A DNA stretch of 64,000 nucleotides from Chitinophaga pollutisoli (lineage in GTDB: Bacteria; Bacteroidota; Bacteroidia; Chitinophagales; Chitinophagaceae). The notes beneath the pieces were generated by a model that was given only the letters and a program-made list of their open reading frames with translations, was not told where the DNA came from and did not search any database. The translations under genes were made by a program, and so were the position numbers. The stretch covers positions 2,108,001-2,172,000 of the forward strand of contig NZ_CP149822.1 in NCBI RefSeq assembly GCF_038396755.1. The letters run 5' to 3'. This document shows positions 9,901-17,510 of the stretch, piece after piece (the first letter of the stretch is position 1; every line of letters starts with the position of its first letter).

Positions 9901-10170
9901 TTCTTTTATAACTATTTTATCCTCTTCAAACCGTTGTTTACTTGGAAGAATGTTAGTAATAATAGCATAGTCAATTTGATTAGGTATATATTCCTCTTTG
10001 GTTGTAAAACAAATCTTGTTTCCATTATCTTCTATTACCAAATAAAAGCGATTCTCTTCTGTTATATTTAACGGAACTGATTTCGCCGGAATTAGCAAGT
10101 GTATGATCGAATTTTTGCTGCCAATTTTACGATGAAGAGCAGTTTGAAGAATCGGTAAGGTTATATTCAT
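6919..10170 (-). CDS. Superfamily 2 DEAD/DEAH helicase, first gene of the island operon
   Basis: A 1083-residue helicase of the type III restriction/UvrB-like SF2 group. Visible motifs are LRQPQIAAL near residue 125, Walker A PTGTGKT (152-158), DEAH in IFIDEAHH (262-265), TAT in QFTATPFR (288-290), and motif VI QLAGRFTR (440-447) with VDMLGEGFDLPE before it. The roughly 600 residues after the motor have no domain I can name. Near residues 955-985 a pattern IADVV...DKIEIKLYHLK is reminiscent of a PD-(D/E)xK nuclease core, but this is tentative. It is the most upstream gene of the minus-strand operon and only 6 bases separate it from the RT. The motor assignment is firm; the partnership with the RT is inferred from packing. 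Confidence 0.8.
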   Translation of the reverse strand: MNITLPILQTALHRKIGSKNSIIHLLIPAKSVPLNITEENRFYLVIEDNGNKICFTTKEEYIPNQIDYAIITNILPSKQRFEEDKIVIKEWGKHPLLKEYSPSEITQSWKNDFLYKEEDKNDPGLRQPQIAALHMIMGHLKLPLDAATVVMPTGTGKTETMLATLVANRCEKLLVTVPSDSLRNQIAEKFFNLGLLKQFGVVGEKSLYPIVGVIKNKFDGTEEVTEFLEKCNVVVTTMSWLTNQANETQELFSKAFSHIFIDEAHHVKAFSWNEFRNKFDNEKIIQFTATPFRNDGKRLDGKIISNFPLKKAQEQGYYKKIEFISIREYEKEKADQEIAKVAVERLRSDLASPYNHILMARCATKERAKEIFKLYEVHKDLNPVVIYSGAPNFKETYDKILLKKTRIIVCVDMLGEGFDLPELKIAAFHDIRKSLPITLQLAGRFTRTKYDEKLGDASFVANIADLDVRAELADLYATDADWNEILSDASSGQVNEQVEFKDFMSGFKKLDNANIPFQNIRPKLSTVVYKNKTNAWHPGDFQKGISGYDNLEFKFHDINREHNMLVIVTGKRLDVEWVHDKREIYDIQWDIIIVYWETKNNLLFINSSDNGSLYTELAQAIIGDNAELVKGIDVFKTFYNIKRVKLQNVGLRQFLGKNIRFRMMVGSDVGEALSLAEKQRGEKAFVMGTGFEIGKPVNIGASYKGRIWTKLQGDLKQFKNWCIALGNKLVDENIDPNQILRETLIPTLRTDLPNVFPVWIDWDTDIYLDVETKYNFIIDGVKYDLSNIELCLVNPSIGSDLLFSLKSETQEAVFKLELFEKKDGDDTFADFKITQQSKEPIEVQFGRIKISGAEFFEKFIPTVWFADGSALTGNEYYELKQQIGIYPKDALISWNWAGVNLRNEAQGIQPKKVDSIQYKVIEQLKQEDFDVIYDDDYSGEIADVVTIKAHSDKIEIKLYHLKFALDGVVSNQIKNFYEVCGQAQKSVHWKHKSGKDFINHLFGRETKSKNGLSCSRLEKGNRNDLARLLGVLKNEIPVEYEILIVQPGLSKANASDDILTLLGVTATYIKEFADINLKVITSK

Positions 10171-10779
10171 GGAGAGAGGTTAAGTTCATAAAAATGGGTA
10201 TAATAACACTAAAATATTTAAAGTTTTCAAATTCAGCAAGATAGTTTCAAAAATACTAGAACATTAATGCCCTCAATTACGGAAAACCGTAGTTGAACTA
10301 GACTTGGGGACTAATACCTCAAATAATTTATTTTGAGGAACGTCAGGCAAAGGCATTCGATGACCGATATGCTTAGTACGATGGTGAACATCAGCATCAA
10401 CAAATGGCCGCGACCTGTCTTTGACTTTTTTACCAAATAGGACTGCTCAGCGGTATGAATGTGAGCTTTAACAGGAGAGGTAAGATAGTTTTCCAGTCTC
10501 TAACAAATAATTTTATGGATGGTGAAATTAGTTTGGAGCTACTTTGATACAAGCATTGTGAGCCTATCATCATTACTATTTCGTTGCAATAAGCATAGCC
10601 AGCCACAGAAATATAATCGACCTTAATTTGACAAATCTTCGATTACATATGAAGTCGTAAAATACCGCAGGAGCACCTTCTGACTTATGTCAGGCATTCT
10701 GCTTATTGATACTGAGGCTATATTGCTAAACATATATTCCTGAACGCGGGTTTAATATTGGTAAAGCAAATCTACCATT
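10171..10779. other. 609-base divergent intergenic region with hairpins and a short relic-like frame
   Basis: This gap separates the helicase operon from the recombinase and holds no intact gene that I can identify. Two inverted repeats stand out: CAATTACGG/CCGTAGTTG at 10274-10295 with an AAAA loop, and CCTCAAA/TTTGAGG at 10317-10338. On the minus strand a 57-codon open frame (about 10446-10273, no ATG near its start) reads like the end of a decayed coding region. The region is also the only place in the operon with room for a non-coding RNA serving the RT. Confidence 0.4.
10248..10277 (-). promoter_or_regulatory. Possible promoter of the helicase/RT/SMC operon
   Basis: On the minus strand a perfect Bacteroidota -7 element TATTTTTG (10248-10255) lies about 78 bases before the helicase start. 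An ATTG at 10274-10277 is 18 bases further upstream, close to the usual -33 spacing. The region is AT-rich, so a chance match is possible. Confidence 0.35.
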
Positions 10780-12246
10780 ATGAAATCAGCCTATTTATAC
10801 GTCCGGGTTAGCACGGATGAACAAAAAAGAAAAGGTTATTCTCTTGTTGAGCAAGAAGATCACCTTGTAAAACATTGCCAGTTATACAATATTAAAATCA
10901 AAGGAACATTCAGGGAAGATTTTTCTGCAAAGGATTTTAATCGCCCTGAATGGAAAAAACTCATCAAAGCAATCCGAAAGAACAAACATCGACCGCCGGA
11001 AAATATACTTTTTATAAAATGGGATCGCTTCAGCCGTAATGTTGAATACGCCTATCAAATGATCCGGACATTGAGAGAGCTTAATGTTCAGACGATGGCT
11101 GTTGACCAGCCTATTGATTTTGATATACCTGAAAGTATAGTAATGCTTGCCGTTTACCTATCCATACCAGAAGCGGAGAATTGTAGACGTGGATTGACGA
11201 CCTCGGATGGTATAAGAAGAGCAAAGAAAATGGGTAAGTGGCCGACAAAAGCACCTATTGGATATATGAATCGAACGGCACCTGATGGCAAAAAGTTTAT
11301 TATGCCCAAGCATCCCGAGGCAGAATATATAAAATGGTCGTTTGAACAGCTGGCAACAGGTACCTGTACTATCAGTCAGGTAATGAAAATTGCCAACATT
11401 AAGGGCCTTCAATGTGGGCGCAGCCATTTCTGGAGAATTTTACGCAACCCTATCTACTGTGGGATTATTAAGATTCCCGCCGGCCGTAATGAGGAAGAGC
11501 AATATGTCAAAGGGATTCACGAGCCACTCATTTCGGAAACCCTATTTTTTCAGGTTCAAAGTCTCACAAATAAAAAGAACAACAAACTAGAAAGTAGAGA
11601 AGCTTTAAAATCAGTATTTCCTTTAAGGGGGCTTTTATCCTGTCCGTGGTGCGGTGGTAAACTTACAGGAAGCATATCACAGGGGAAACACTCAAAATAT
11701 GCTTACTACCACTGCTTGAAACATAGATGCAAGGGTAGATTCCGCGCGGAAACGTTAAATCATAACTATGAAGAAAAATTAAAGCATATACGTTTGAGGC
11801 CTGAGGCATATGAATTGTTCAATCTTATTTTGGAAGATGAAAACATCTTTACTCGACAAAGAGAATACTCTGACCAGCGTAGGGCGATTTTATCGCAAAT
11901 CTCGATACAAGAACAGGAAATTTCAAAGGCAAGAAGATTCTTTTTGAATGGGAGAATCGACTTTGACGACTTTGCTAAGCTGAAACAAGAATACAACGAG
12001 ACATTGATCCAGTTGAATATACAGTTGTGCAATGTGACTGTTAAGCTGACAGACTGCAAACAGAATAATAATGTATGGCAGTATTCTGATCTCAATATTC
12101 TTCAATCATATAAAGAACAAGACTTAAGAGGCAAGCGTGATATTATAAATTTATTTACTCCAACATCAATAAATCCATTTACAAAAGACTTTGATGTAAT
12201 ACATGTTGACAAAGTGCTATCTCTGGTCACAAAATATTGTGAATAA
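10780..12246 (+). CDS. Large serine recombinase (site-specific integrase)
   Basis: A 488-residue recombinase. The N-terminal resolvase domain starts YLYVRVSTDEQ, with S11 as the likely nucleophile, and includes the conserved WDRFSRN segment. A recombinase domain follows (GRSHFWRILRNPIYCG), then a zinc ribbon with CPWCGG and a later CLKHRCKG pair, and a C-terminal coiled-coil-like stretch rich in Glu, Lys and Gln. Length is typical for integrases of genomic islands in Bacteroidota. It is transcribed away from the helicase operon and is followed after 39 bases by a small ORF, then a tRNA-Asp gene. It probably mobilised the AT-rich island. The attachment sites are not obvious within the window. 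Confidence 0.85.
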   Translation: MKSAYLYVRVSTDEQKRKGYSLVEQEDHLVKHCQLYNIKIKGTFREDFSAKDFNRPEWKKLIKAIRKNKHRPPENILFIKWDRFSRNVEYAYQMIRTLRELNVQTMAVDQPIDFDIPESIVMLAVYLSIPEAENCRRGLTTSDGIRRAKKMGKWPTKAPIGYMNRTAPDGKKFIMPKHPEAEYIKWSFEQLATGTCTISQVMKIANIKGLQCGRSHFWRILRNPIYCGIIKIPAGRNEEEQYVKGIHEPLISETLFFQVQSLTNKKNNKLESREALKSVFPLRGLLSCPWCGGKLTGSISQGKHSKYAYYHCLKHRCKGRFRAETLNHNYEEKLKHIRLRPEAYELFNLILEDENIFTRQREYSDQRRAILSQISIQEQEISKARRFFLNGRIDFDDFAKLKQEYNETLIQLNIQLCNVTVKLTDCKQNNNVWQYSDLNILQSYKEQDLRGKRDIINLFTPTSINPFTKDFDVIHVDKVLSLVTKYCE

Positions 12247-12285
12247 AACTCAATTGTCAACCATCATCAATATAACTTAAAGAAT

Positions 12286-12528
12286 ATGCTACAATCATTT
12301 TACAGGAACGGAAAAGCCTTTTCAACCAGAAAAGTTTCAACAGAGCAAGCCATAAGAATATTGAAGCGAAACGGTATAAGTGTAAACAGCGAAAAGGCCG
12401 AAATCATTTTAGAATTTCTTTATCTCATTGCTAGGACCTATAGGAACATTGAAAACAATGAAGAACACGCGAAGTTTGAGCTTAAAGAAGATATCGAACA
12501 TCGAGAGACGCACTCAGACGGTTTTTAA
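12286..12528 (+). CDS. Small hypothetical protein downstream of the recombinase
   Basis: An 80-residue, highly charged protein that starts 39 bases after the recombinase stop and shares its AT-rich composition. The segment TEQAIRILKRNGISVNSEKAEIIL looks like a helix-turn-helix-sized helical pair, but it fits no family that I recognise. Position suggests co-transcription with the integrase. It could be an accessory factor for recombination or simply island cargo. Confidence 0.55.
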   Translation: MLQSFYRNGKAFSTRKVSTEQAIRILKRNGISVNSEKAEIILEFLYLIARTYRNIENNEEHAKFELKEDIEHRETHSDGF

Positions 12529-12642
12529 GCAACTTTTTTAGTAGAAAAATCGAAAGACAAAATCAGATGTAAAAATCTCGAACACTTTTTCATCCTAGTG
12601 ATTTGAAAAGTAACAGCTTGTGAATCAGTCTTTTACAAGCAT

Positions 12643-12679
12643 AAAAAAAGGAAACAACTGAAATTTGTTGTTTCCTTTA
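12643..12679 (-). terminator. Rho-independent terminator of tRNA-Asp
   Basis: On the minus strand, directly after the tRNA, an AAAGGAAACAAC stem pairs with GTTGTTTCCTTT and is followed by a run of T residues. It also faces the end of the small plus-strand ORF. Confidence 0.8.
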
Positions 12680-12680
12680 G

Positions 12681-12754
12681 CGGACCGGACGGGACTCGAA
12701 CCCGCGACCTCCGCCGTGACAGGGCGGCATTCTAACCGACTGAACTACCGATCC
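12681..12754 (-). tRNA. tRNA-Asp (GTC)
   Basis: A 74-base cloverleaf without encoded CCA. The acceptor stem pairs GGATCGG with CCGGTCC with one G-T wobble and a G discriminator base. The anticodon loop reads CTGTCAC with anticodon GTC. The T arm carries GGTTCGAGTCC. It marks the right-hand limit of the AT-rich island. Confidence 0.95.
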
Positions 12755-12796
12755 TTCCCTTTGAAATCACCCGAAGGCTCTTCCGTTTTGGGATTG

Positions 12797-12829
12797 CAAA
12801 GATAAGAACAAAAATCCCACAAACGCAAA
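12797..12829 (-). promoter_or_regulatory. Promoter of tRNA-Asp
   Basis: A -7 element TATCTTTG (12797-12804) and a -33 TTTG (12826-12829) are separated by 21 bases, the classical Bacteroidota arrangement. They lie 42 bases before the tRNA 5' end. Confidence 0.65.
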
Positions 12830-12892
12830 TCTTTTTATTGAATTTTTTTCGCCCGGAATTGGGTAATTTCATTCACGTTCAACCACTGATAT

Positions 12893-13404
12893 ATGAAAAA
12901 CCTTCTTCCCATAACCCTCCTCGTCATATCCGCCTCCTGCAACCAGGCGCCAAAATCCACTGTGGCAGACACCTCCATCGTCCAGGACGTGCAAAACCTC
13001 GTGCCCGTCGCCCCTCCCCCCACATCGATCCCCTCACCGCCCAGATACAAGCGCAAGATTCCATCTTCGACGACGGTTCCATCCCCACCACATGGGAAAA
13101 CGCCGGGTTCAACAACCCCGCCGACTTCAAACGCTTCCTCTCCCGCTTCAAATCCTGGGTCCGTAACGATCAGCCCGACTCCATCGCCGCATGCATCCGA
13201 TTCCCCCTCCGCCTATACCCCTCCTCGGCCGACTTCAAATCACAATACCACCAGATCTTCGACCCCGCCCTTAAAACCGCCGTTGATACCTTCCGCCTCG
13301 ACCGTATCTTCCGCAATTCCCAGGGCGCCATGGTGGCCAACGGCCGCATCTGGTTCGCTCCCCTGCCCGAAGGCTACCGCATCATCGCCATCAATCCCCA
13401 GTAA
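12893..13404 (+). pseudogene. Small lipoprotein of unknown function, frameshifted at a C6 run
   Basis: The start at 12893 gives MKNLLPITLLVISASC, a lipoprotein signal peptide with a lipobox-like ISASC. In the same frame the sequence soon becomes implausibly proline-rich. The other frame carries a normal-looking protein from HIDPLTAQIQAQDS to a stop at 13404. One extra C in the run 13016-13021 joins the two into about 170 residues. The next gene, a methyltransferase, starts within 3 bases of the stop. No domain recognised. The break may be a sequencing error or real damage. Confidence 0.6.
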
Positions 13405-13406
13405 AC

Positions 13407-13916
13407 ATGACCTCCCAGGAAGCCGCCCGCCTCATCCAGCTCCCCCATCCAACCACCCCACAACCACAAACCTGGGCCGACCTCGGCAGCGGATCAGGCC
13501 TCTTCTCCGAAGCCCTCCTCCGCCAGTTGCCTCCCCAAAGCCAGGTCTACGCTATCGACCGTACCGCCATTCCGCACCCCGCTCCCGGCATCATCCCCCT
13601 CCAACGCGATTTCCGCTCCTTCCCCTGGAACCTCCCGCCCCTCAACGGCATCCTCATGGCCAATGCCCTCCACTTCGTTGAACAGCAGGAAACATTCCTC
13701 CGGCAAGCCGCCGGAAATATCGTTCCGGGCGGACAATTCCTATTCGTCGAATATGACACCGACACGCCCAATCCATGGGTACCTTATCCCCTGAGCCTTT
13801 CCACATTGCAATCACGGTTCCGCAACCTCGGTCTGCAGCCCCCGCGCCTGCTGCGTTCCATGCCGTCCAAATTCGGCCGCGCACGGCTCTACGCCGCGGT
13901 AACGATAGTAGGATAA
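13407..13916 (+). CDS. Small class I SAM-dependent methyltransferase
   Basis: A 169-residue protein with the AdoMet-binding motif I WADLGSGSGLFSEALL (about residues 23-38), an acidic residue after the second strand (YAIDRT), and motif ANALHFVEQQETFL typical of class I methyltransferases. At 169 residues it is short for the family and has only the Rossmann core, so the substrate cannot be told. It begins directly after the small lipoprotein gene and is probably in the same transcript. Confidence 0.75.
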   Translation: MTSQEAARLIQLPHPTTPQPQTWADLGSGSGLFSEALLRQLPPQSQVYAIDRTAIPHPAPGIIPLQRDFRSFPWNLPPLNGILMANALHFVEQQETFLRQAAGNIVPGGQFLFVEYDTDTPNPWVPYPLSLSTLQSRFRNLGLQPPRLLRSMPSKFGRARLYAAVTIVG

Positions 13917-13963
13917 TTTGCATCCCGCACCGATTTATAGCTGTTTTCCGATATTTGCACCAC

Positions 13964-14986
13964 ATGCCGAAACACCGTTACATATGGATGGCGCTCTTGT
14001 TGACCACGCTGGCCTGCCAGCAACCCCGGGAAACGCACCGCGCATTTTACCACTGGAAGCAACGATACGCCCCCTCGTCCGGAGAAACCGCCATGCTCCA
14101 AAAGCTCGCCGCATCCAGGCTGTACGTCAAATGCTTCGACGTGGACCAGCGTGGAGATAAAGCCATCCCGGTAGCCATCAGCGATTTCCGCGCCGCATTC
14201 CCCGACAGTGTTTTCATTGTTCCCGTCGTTTTTATCATGAATGAAGTGTGGCGACGGAACGACACCACCTTGACCCACGGCGTTGCCCGCCGCACCGCGG
14301 CACTGCTGGCACACCTCTGCCGCAACATCCCGCCGGAACGCATTCCGGAAATACAGCTCGACTGCGACTGGACCCGCTCCACCCGCGATGCGTATTTCGC
14401 CTTCCTGCGCGCTATCCGCAACGAGCCCTTCTTCCAACATCGCCTCCTGTCCGCCACCATCCGCCTCCACCAGGTGAAATACAGCGGCGGCAGCGGCGTG
14501 CCGCCCGTGGATAAAGGGCTCCTCATGTGCTACAACATGGGCGACCTGCGCAAACCCGGCGACCACAACTCCATCATCGATCCCGAAACTTTGCAATCCT
14601 ACACCGGCAACAACCGCATCATCCAATACCCGCTGCCGCTCGACTTCGCGCTACCGCTCTTCGAATGGGATGTGCTTTTCCGGAAAGGCCAATACGCCGG
14701 CCTCACCCGCAACATGCCCGTGGCCGACGAACGCATCTTCCGGAAGTCGGGAGATTTCAGCTACACCGTCATGAAAGACACTGCTATCAGCAACGTGCGC
14801 CTGCATCCCGGGGATGTGATCCGGCGTGAGGACAGCAGGCCGGACGTGCTGCGCAAAGCCGCCAAACAACTCTCGCAACAACGGCAAGCCCACGCGCCGG
14901 TGATCATCTTCTATCATCTCGAACCTGGAATTCTAAACAAATATGACCTGCATGAACTGGAAACGATTTACAGCCTATTCGGGTAG
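13964..14986 (+). CDS. Lipoprotein of unknown function, possibly TIM-barrel glycosidase-like
   Basis: I place the start at 13964 because it gives a lipoprotein signal MALLLTTLAC; the frame is open further upstream but only across the methyltransferase gene. The mature protein of about 325 residues has alternating strand/helix segments such as LYVKCFDVD, IPEIQLDCDWT and LLMCYNMGDL. These resemble the beta strands of a TIM barrel, with D in QLDCDW and the Y-N in LLMCYNMG as possible active-site positions. I cannot assign a glycoside hydrolase family. It overlaps the next gene by 44 bases, so the two are translated together. Confidence 0.6.
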   Translation: MPKHRYIWMALLLTTLACQQPRETHRAFYHWKQRYAPSSGETAMLQKLAASRLYVKCFDVDQRGDKAIPVAISDFRAAFPDSVFIVPVVFIMNEVWRRNDTTLTHGVARRTAALLAHLCRNIPPERIPEIQLDCDWTRSTRDAYFAFLRAIRNEPFFQHRLLSATIRLHQVKYSGGSGVPPVDKGLLMCYNMGDLRKPGDHNSIIDPETLQSYTGNNRIIQYPLPLDFALPLFEWDVLFRKGQYAGLTRNMPVADERIFRKSGDFSYTVMKDTAISNVRLHPGDVIRREDSRPDVLRKAAKQLSQQRQAHAPVIIFYHLEPGILNKYDLHELETIYSLFG

Positions 14987-17282
14987 CGCACTGGCCCTCA
15001 CGGTGGCAGGCGCCGCCTATGTGTGGTCCTGCGGTCCCGAACCCGACCCTTACGATTATTACACGACGCTCTTCAACCCCAACCTGGCGGAGAAACCCGG
15101 ATTCGAGCCGTTTTACTACACGGCGCTGGCCGACCACTATGCCGCGGAAATTCCCGAGCAAACATTAAACCTCCAGGAATGGGGCGCTTTCTTTAAGGGG
15201 AAAGTCAATGAGAAAGACCTGACGGAGTTCATCTACACTTACACGCGCCCCCAAATGGCGGTGCTGTACAACCACATTGAAAAAAATCAGCCGCTCCAGC
15301 TGCCCGACAGTGTGCAGCAAAACGGTTTGACGCAATATTTCCTGGCCTCGAAAGACCGCGAAACGCTCGGCTACTTCATGTACGCCAAACAATGCGAGCC
15401 GCATTCTTCCCCGGGCGATTACTGGGAAGTTCCCAAACGCGATTCCGCGACGATGATGCGGCTCGCCAAAAACGGGATGCAGCTCTACCGCGCGGCCCAG
15501 AACGAAAATATCCGGGAACGATATGCGTTTCAATCCGTGCGGATGTCGCACTATGCCGGTAACTACACGCAGGCACTGCAATATTACGACTCCCTCGCCG
15601 CGCCCCTGAAAAGCGAATCCCTCATCCATTACCGGACGCTGGCGCTGAAAGCCGGTTCCCTCATGCGCACAGGCAAAAAAGCGCAAAGCGCTTACCTCTT
15701 CTCGCAGATTTTCGATAAAGTGCCCAGCCAGCGCAAGCTCGCGTTCCTCAACCTCAAATGGGCCAACGTGTATGAAAATAGTGTATTGCAACTATGTAAA
15801 ACACCTTATGAACGAGGTACGGTTACGGCGATGTACGCTTTGCGCCAGGCGGATTACCATCCGCAGGGACTGGAACAGACCTACGCCCAGGATCCGAAGC
15901 ACCCTTTGCTGGAAGTGCTGCTCAGCCGCGAGATCGCGAAACTGGAAGAAAATTATATGACAGGATTGTTGGGTAAGGAGAGCGGGCAGATACACAATTA
16001 CTGGTATTCATCCGAGTTCGGACCGGAAAAAGTGGAGCGGCTCCGCGATTTGGCAGGCCGCTTCGCCACGGAAGGGAAAGTGAAAGAACCCGCTTTGTTT
16101 CACATCGCAGGGGCTTACCTTTCCTATATGCTGCGCGATTACAAGGCCACCCGCGCCAGTCTCGCCGCGGCACAAAACCTGCCGGCACGGCCCGGTGTGA
16201 AAGACCAGTTCGAAGTGGTGAAGCTCCTGCTGACCATCGCGGAGCAACCGCGCTTTGACGCGCCTTTCGAACAGGCGCTGCTTCCTTCCCTTAAATGGCT
16301 GGATGCCAAACTCCCGAAAAAAGAACGCAATTATTGGTACGACCCTGCCCCGGAAACGCTGACGGGCGATTACTATTCCCGCTTCTACCGCAACCTGATG
16401 GATTTCATCATCGCGCCGCGATATGCCCAACAAAACGACCTCGCGCGGAAAGCCCTCGCCCTTTCCGTCCGCGACCGCGTCAATCCTTATCAATATTACT
16501 GGCAATATGTGTCCGCGCAGGATTTCATCCGCGACAGCCTTCCCACCGGCACCATGATCGCACTCTACAACGGCCGCAAGGCGCGCAACTTGTCGGACTT
16601 CGAAAAATATCTCTATCAGAATCTCGCACTGAAGGAAAATGAGCTGGGCGAAGCCGTGGCCATCAGCTACGTACGCCACCACAATTTCCCCGACGCGGTG
16701 GAATGGTTCAGGCGCAGCGGCAGCACCCGCGCTACGGAAGCGGCGCTACGCCCGCAATTCAGGGATTATGGCATTGAAGAATCAGATTCCATGCGCCAAC
16801 CCATTTCTGAATTGCAGTTCGCGGAAAAAATGGTTTCGCTGGAAAAAGACATGAAGAAACAGAAAGTAAACCCGGAAACGTATTTCGAATATGCCAACGG
16901 TCTTTTCAGCATTTCCTACTACGGCACATCCTATCATCTGACCGTCAACTACCGCCCCAGCACCGATTGGTGGAATCCTTCGTACGACAACACGCCCTGG
17001 CTGAAGGAATATTTCGGTTGTTACCGCGCCGAAACCTTCTACAAAAAAGCCGCCGACGCTTCCTCCGATCCGGAATTCAAGGCGAAAGCACTGTACCTGG
17101 CAGCCCGCTGCGCCCAGAAGCACCTCCCCTATTCCGATGATATGGAATGGCACCTGCAGGCGATACGCAACAATCCTTACTTTCCCGAACTGCACGGTCA
17201 ATTCAAAAACACGCAATTCTACCAGGAAACAGTGAAAGAATGCGGCTACCTCCGCGATTTCGCCAAGGCGCAAAAACCATGA
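14943..17282 (+). CDS. Large TPR-like helical lipoprotein of unknown function
   Basis: A 779-residue protein with an N-terminal hydrophobic segment ending in VWSCGPEPDPYDYY, consistent with an anchored or exported protein; a start at 14952 (MNWKRF) is equally possible. The body is made of helical repeats resembling tetratricopeptide units, for example ALQYYDSLAAPLKSESLIHY and AIRNNPYFPEL near the end. It overlaps the preceding barrel-like lipoprotein gene by 44 bases. The two probably form a functional pair. No catalytic motif is visible. A strong terminator follows the stop. Confidence 0.6.
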   Translation: MTCMNWKRFTAYSGSALALTVAGAAYVWSCGPEPDPYDYYTTLFNPNLAEKPGFEPFYYTALADHYAAEIPEQTLNLQEWGAFFKGKVNEKDLTEFIYTYTRPQMAVLYNHIEKNQPLQLPDSVQQNGLTQYFLASKDRETLGYFMYAKQCEPHSSPGDYWEVPKRDSATMMRLAKNGMQLYRAAQNENIRERYAFQSVRMSHYAGNYTQALQYYDSLAAPLKSESLIHYRTLALKAGSLMRTGKKAQSAYLFSQIFDKVPSQRKLAFLNLKWANVYENSVLQLCKTPYERGTVTAMYALRQADYHPQGLEQTYAQDPKHPLLEVLLSREIAKLEENYMTGLLGKESGQIHNYWYSSEFGPEKVERLRDLAGRFATEGKVKEPALFHIAGAYLSYMLRDYKATRASLAAAQNLPARPGVKDQFEVVKLLLTIAEQPRFDAPFEQALLPSLKWLDAKLPKKERNYWYDPAPETLTGDYYSRFYRNLMDFIIAPRYAQQNDLARKALALSVRDRVNPYQYYWQYVSAQDFIRDSLPTGTMIALYNGRKARNLSDFEKYLYQNLALKENELGEAVAISYVRHHNFPDAVEWFRRSGSTRATEAALRPQFRDYGIEESDSMRQPISELQFAEKMVSLEKDMKKQKVNPETYFEYANGLFSISYYGTSYHLTVNYRPSTDWWNPSYDNTPWLKEYFGCYRAETFYKKAADASSDPEFKAKALYLAARCAQKHLPYSDDMEWHLQAIRNNPYFPELHGQFKNTQFYQETVKECGYLRDFAKAQKP

Positions 17283-17310
17283 TCATATTGATTTTCAATG
17301 CATAAAAAAG

Positions 17311-17346
17311 GGGCTGGTATAAAAATACCAGCCCTAGTTTTTTTCA
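17311..17346 (+). terminator. Rho-independent terminator
   Basis: A perfect 10-bp stem GGGCTGGTAT/ATACCAGCCC with an AAAA loop is followed by TAGTTTTTTT, 28 bases after the TPR-like gene. Confidence 0.85.
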
Positions 17347-17510
17347 TCATTACTACTAAATAAACAATGCGGAACAGCCGGACGATGAGGCCCGGGCCAT
17401 TCCACTTACAATATAACGAATTTCAATGATTAAAAGTCGCGGATAGCCGTTTCCGTAATGGTAAAAATGCCGTCATGTCGCAGTGCGCCGGAAATTGTCA
17501 TCGCTCCTCA

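Noticed and set aside
12893..13681. A 262-residue proline-rich lipoprotein frame
   Set aside because: Only the first 45 or so residues look real. The Pro/Ser-rich remainder runs through the next gene out of frame and is better explained by one missing C at 13016-13021.
15165..15791. A 208-residue minus-strand frame inside the TPR-like gene
   Set aside because: The plus-strand gene is continuous and follows translational coupling with its upstream partner; this frame is a shadow.
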